Below are positions 62,411-64,000 of a stretch of DNA of 64,000 bases, one piece after another. Position numbers and translations under genes: made by a program. The notes beneath the pieces are model-generated. The model saw only the letters and a program-made list of their open reading frames with translations, ran no database searches and was not told where the DNA came from. Source of the DNA: Macrobrachium rosenbergii (lineage: Eukaryota; Arthropoda; Malacostraca; Decapoda; Palaemonidae); contig NC_089788.1 of NCBI RefSeq assembly GCF_040412425.1, positions 70,309,220-70,373,219 of the forward strand, in the 5' to 3' direction. Numbering within the stretch: position 1 is the first letter of the stretch; each line of letters starts with the position of its first letter.

Positions 62411-62496
62411 TCATTTGCATAGTTGTGTTGGCACATTTAACTTGCAGAACCCTTCATTTGCATAGTTGTGTTGGCACATTTACCTTGCAGAACCCT
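62411..62496. repeat. 43-bp tandem duplication
   Basis: tcatttgcatagttgtgttg, continuing gcacattta.cttgcagaac cc, occurs twice head to tail with about one difference. It is 66 bp upstream (in - strand terms) of the kinase exon acceptor. The unit contains the ATTTGCAT octamer. Confidence 0.95.
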
Positions 62497-63718
62497 AATT
62501 ATGCATTTTAATAGCTTTTCCTTTACTCTTCAAGTAAAGAAGGGATGCTAAGATAGGTTGTAACTTCCCTTGGTAAGTTCACACACACTAGTTGCTCTTT
62601 GCAAGAGGACAGACTACTTCAGAAAAAATATATGCAGATATTTGAAAAGGATAACAAGTATGATTATTATTTGATCTCTTTGACTCTGTCTCTACAAAGA
62701 TCAGGCACTTATAGAAAAATACTTTTATAATCCTTTTCCTGACCGATTTAAGTGGCAATCTCTAAACGAGATATCAGAATTTAGGGAGTTAGTTTATATG
62801 AGGACAAGGTGTAGTAAAATATCAACCAACAAGGATTATTACCACCATCAATTCTCTGAGCAACATGTCATACTGTATTGGAGAGGCATTTAGGAGCTAT
62901 GATTGGCTAGCCATGAAATTCCATTAGTCAATCTGCAAGGACCAGCACAGACGGGCTTTACACACTATGCTGCTTCAAAACACATTTGGATAAGTGCACA
63001 AATAGTCAAGGCAACAACCAGCGATAGTCTTGAAAACCATGTCCGAGGCACTGCAACAGGCTGAGACTGCCCGATATAATGATTCTACATAAAATCAGAT
63101 AGAGGATAGAGAACTGTTTAGGTAGGGATACAGCTCTTGAGGCAGAGACACAAGGAAGAGAGGGGAAATATAAATTTAGCCAATGTGGTGAATAACATTG
63201 TTGTTGATAATTGGGTGACAACAGGGGGACAACAAGAGTAACAAACAGGAGGATGACCAAAGCAATGCCATTTTATTATTATGTGGCAGTTTAACAAGAC
63301 CACAAAGTCACACTGGTACCTTTCACAGGGTTTACCCAAAGTAGTAACATCTAAAATATACTTCAGTTTACCGCTAAGGCACAATTTTGTTTGTTACAAA
63401 AGCATGAACAGCGACCCTTCTCCACTTCTAAAGTTGGAATTGCCTAGTATGAGTAACTTCCAAAAGAATTGGAGGATATTATTGTCATCCCACATTGGTC
63501 ATGAAATGGTCAAGAGGAAAACTCCTGAGATTATCTCCTACATCTGCTTTTTTCTGTGCTTCAGATGAAGTGAAGTGAATACAGATAACCACATTACTCA
63601 AACAGGACTAGAGATATGTCAGGAATAACAAGGAGGCGTAGTCAAGCTCCCAACATCAAAGACAGGGTAGATATATGGAGGACAACAGAAATTATGATGG
63701 TTACCTTGTCCTTTGTCT

Positions 63719-63737
63719 GATGATGATGATGATGATG

Positions 63738-63811
<74 letters not shown>
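63719..63811. repeat. Compound (GAT)n-(GA)n microsatellite
   Basis: Eight GAT units pass directly into about 35 GA units. Confidence 0.95.
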
Positions 63812-63814
<3 letters not shown>

Positions 63815-64000
63815 CAGGAAGCTAGATAAATGGAACTTTATTTTTTCAACTGAACTACTACTGCACAGACTTTTCAAGGCAAATGAGTTTAAAAGAGTCA
63901 CTGCAACCCAAGCAGTGCAAACAACTTATTAGGAAGGAAGGGGAGCTTGACTCCTATTATTCACAAGAGCCAATAAACAAAAAGCCACTGACTGTTCTGT

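Larger units (their letters stand above)
62345..64000 (-). other. Intron of the MAP3K1-like gene (to window edge)
   Basis: I found no HRDVKG-type exon on the - strand up to 64000, so the intron seems to extend out of the window. It holds a 43-bp tandem duplication and a (GAT)n-(GA)n microsatellite. Confidence 0.7.

Overview
This is intron-rich, repeat-dense animal nuclear DNA. Coding exons with GT-AG introns, long (GA)n, (TA)n and (AC)n arrays, tRNA-derived SINEs and many decayed non-LTR and Penelope-type retroelements point to an arthropod. The repeat families look like those of decapod crustaceans, possibly a caridean prawn; that identification rests on repeat flavour and is an inference.

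Three protein genes can be supported. (1) At the left edge on the + strand are the last four exons (1495-3830) of NDUFAF1/CIA30, the mitochondrial complex I assembly factor; its 5' part lies outside the window. (2) The main gene, + strand 15532-52893, has six exons and encodes a predicted 616-residue secreted, glycosylated coiled-coil protein that I do not recognise. Its signal-peptide exon is separated from the next exon by a 28-kb intron, and its last exon holds more than half of the protein. (3) At the right edge on the - strand are the last two exons (61697-62344) of a MAP3K1/MEKK1-type kinase, covering the DFG motif to the C-terminus. Genes 2 and 3 converge on an 8-kb intergenic stretch.

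The rest is mostly repeats. Recognisable relics are: a Jockey-like LINE (11.4-12.1 kb, -); LINEs of another family with AP-endonuclease, RT or C-terminal signatures (5.4-7.0 kb -, 23.0 kb +, 36.9 kb +, 42.1 kb -, 51.0 kb -); a 5'-truncated CR1-like LINE ending in (AAT)n (29.8-30.3 kb, +); a Penelope-like element with its GIY-YIG-type end (47.3-47.9 kb, +); and a possible DIRS/LTR-type relic (56.4-58.3 kb, -). Three short repeat families recur: a repeat of about 0.3 kb in eight copies, all in one orientation and sharing an antisense peptide frame; a hairpin-containing element of about 0.4 kb in three copies, two of them forming an inverted pair; and a tRNA-derived SINE in three copies.

The most unusual structures are long inverted repeats. 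A near-perfect palindrome with arms of about 170 bp lies at 40174-40528, carries tRNA-like A and B boxes and sits inside (TA)n. A smaller palindrome, also inside (TA)n, lies at 46753-46921. An older inverted repeat with arms of about 200 bp lies at 54117-54530. All could fold into long double-stranded RNA if transcribed. I found no CRISPR array, rRNA gene, functional tRNA gene or prokaryotic feature.
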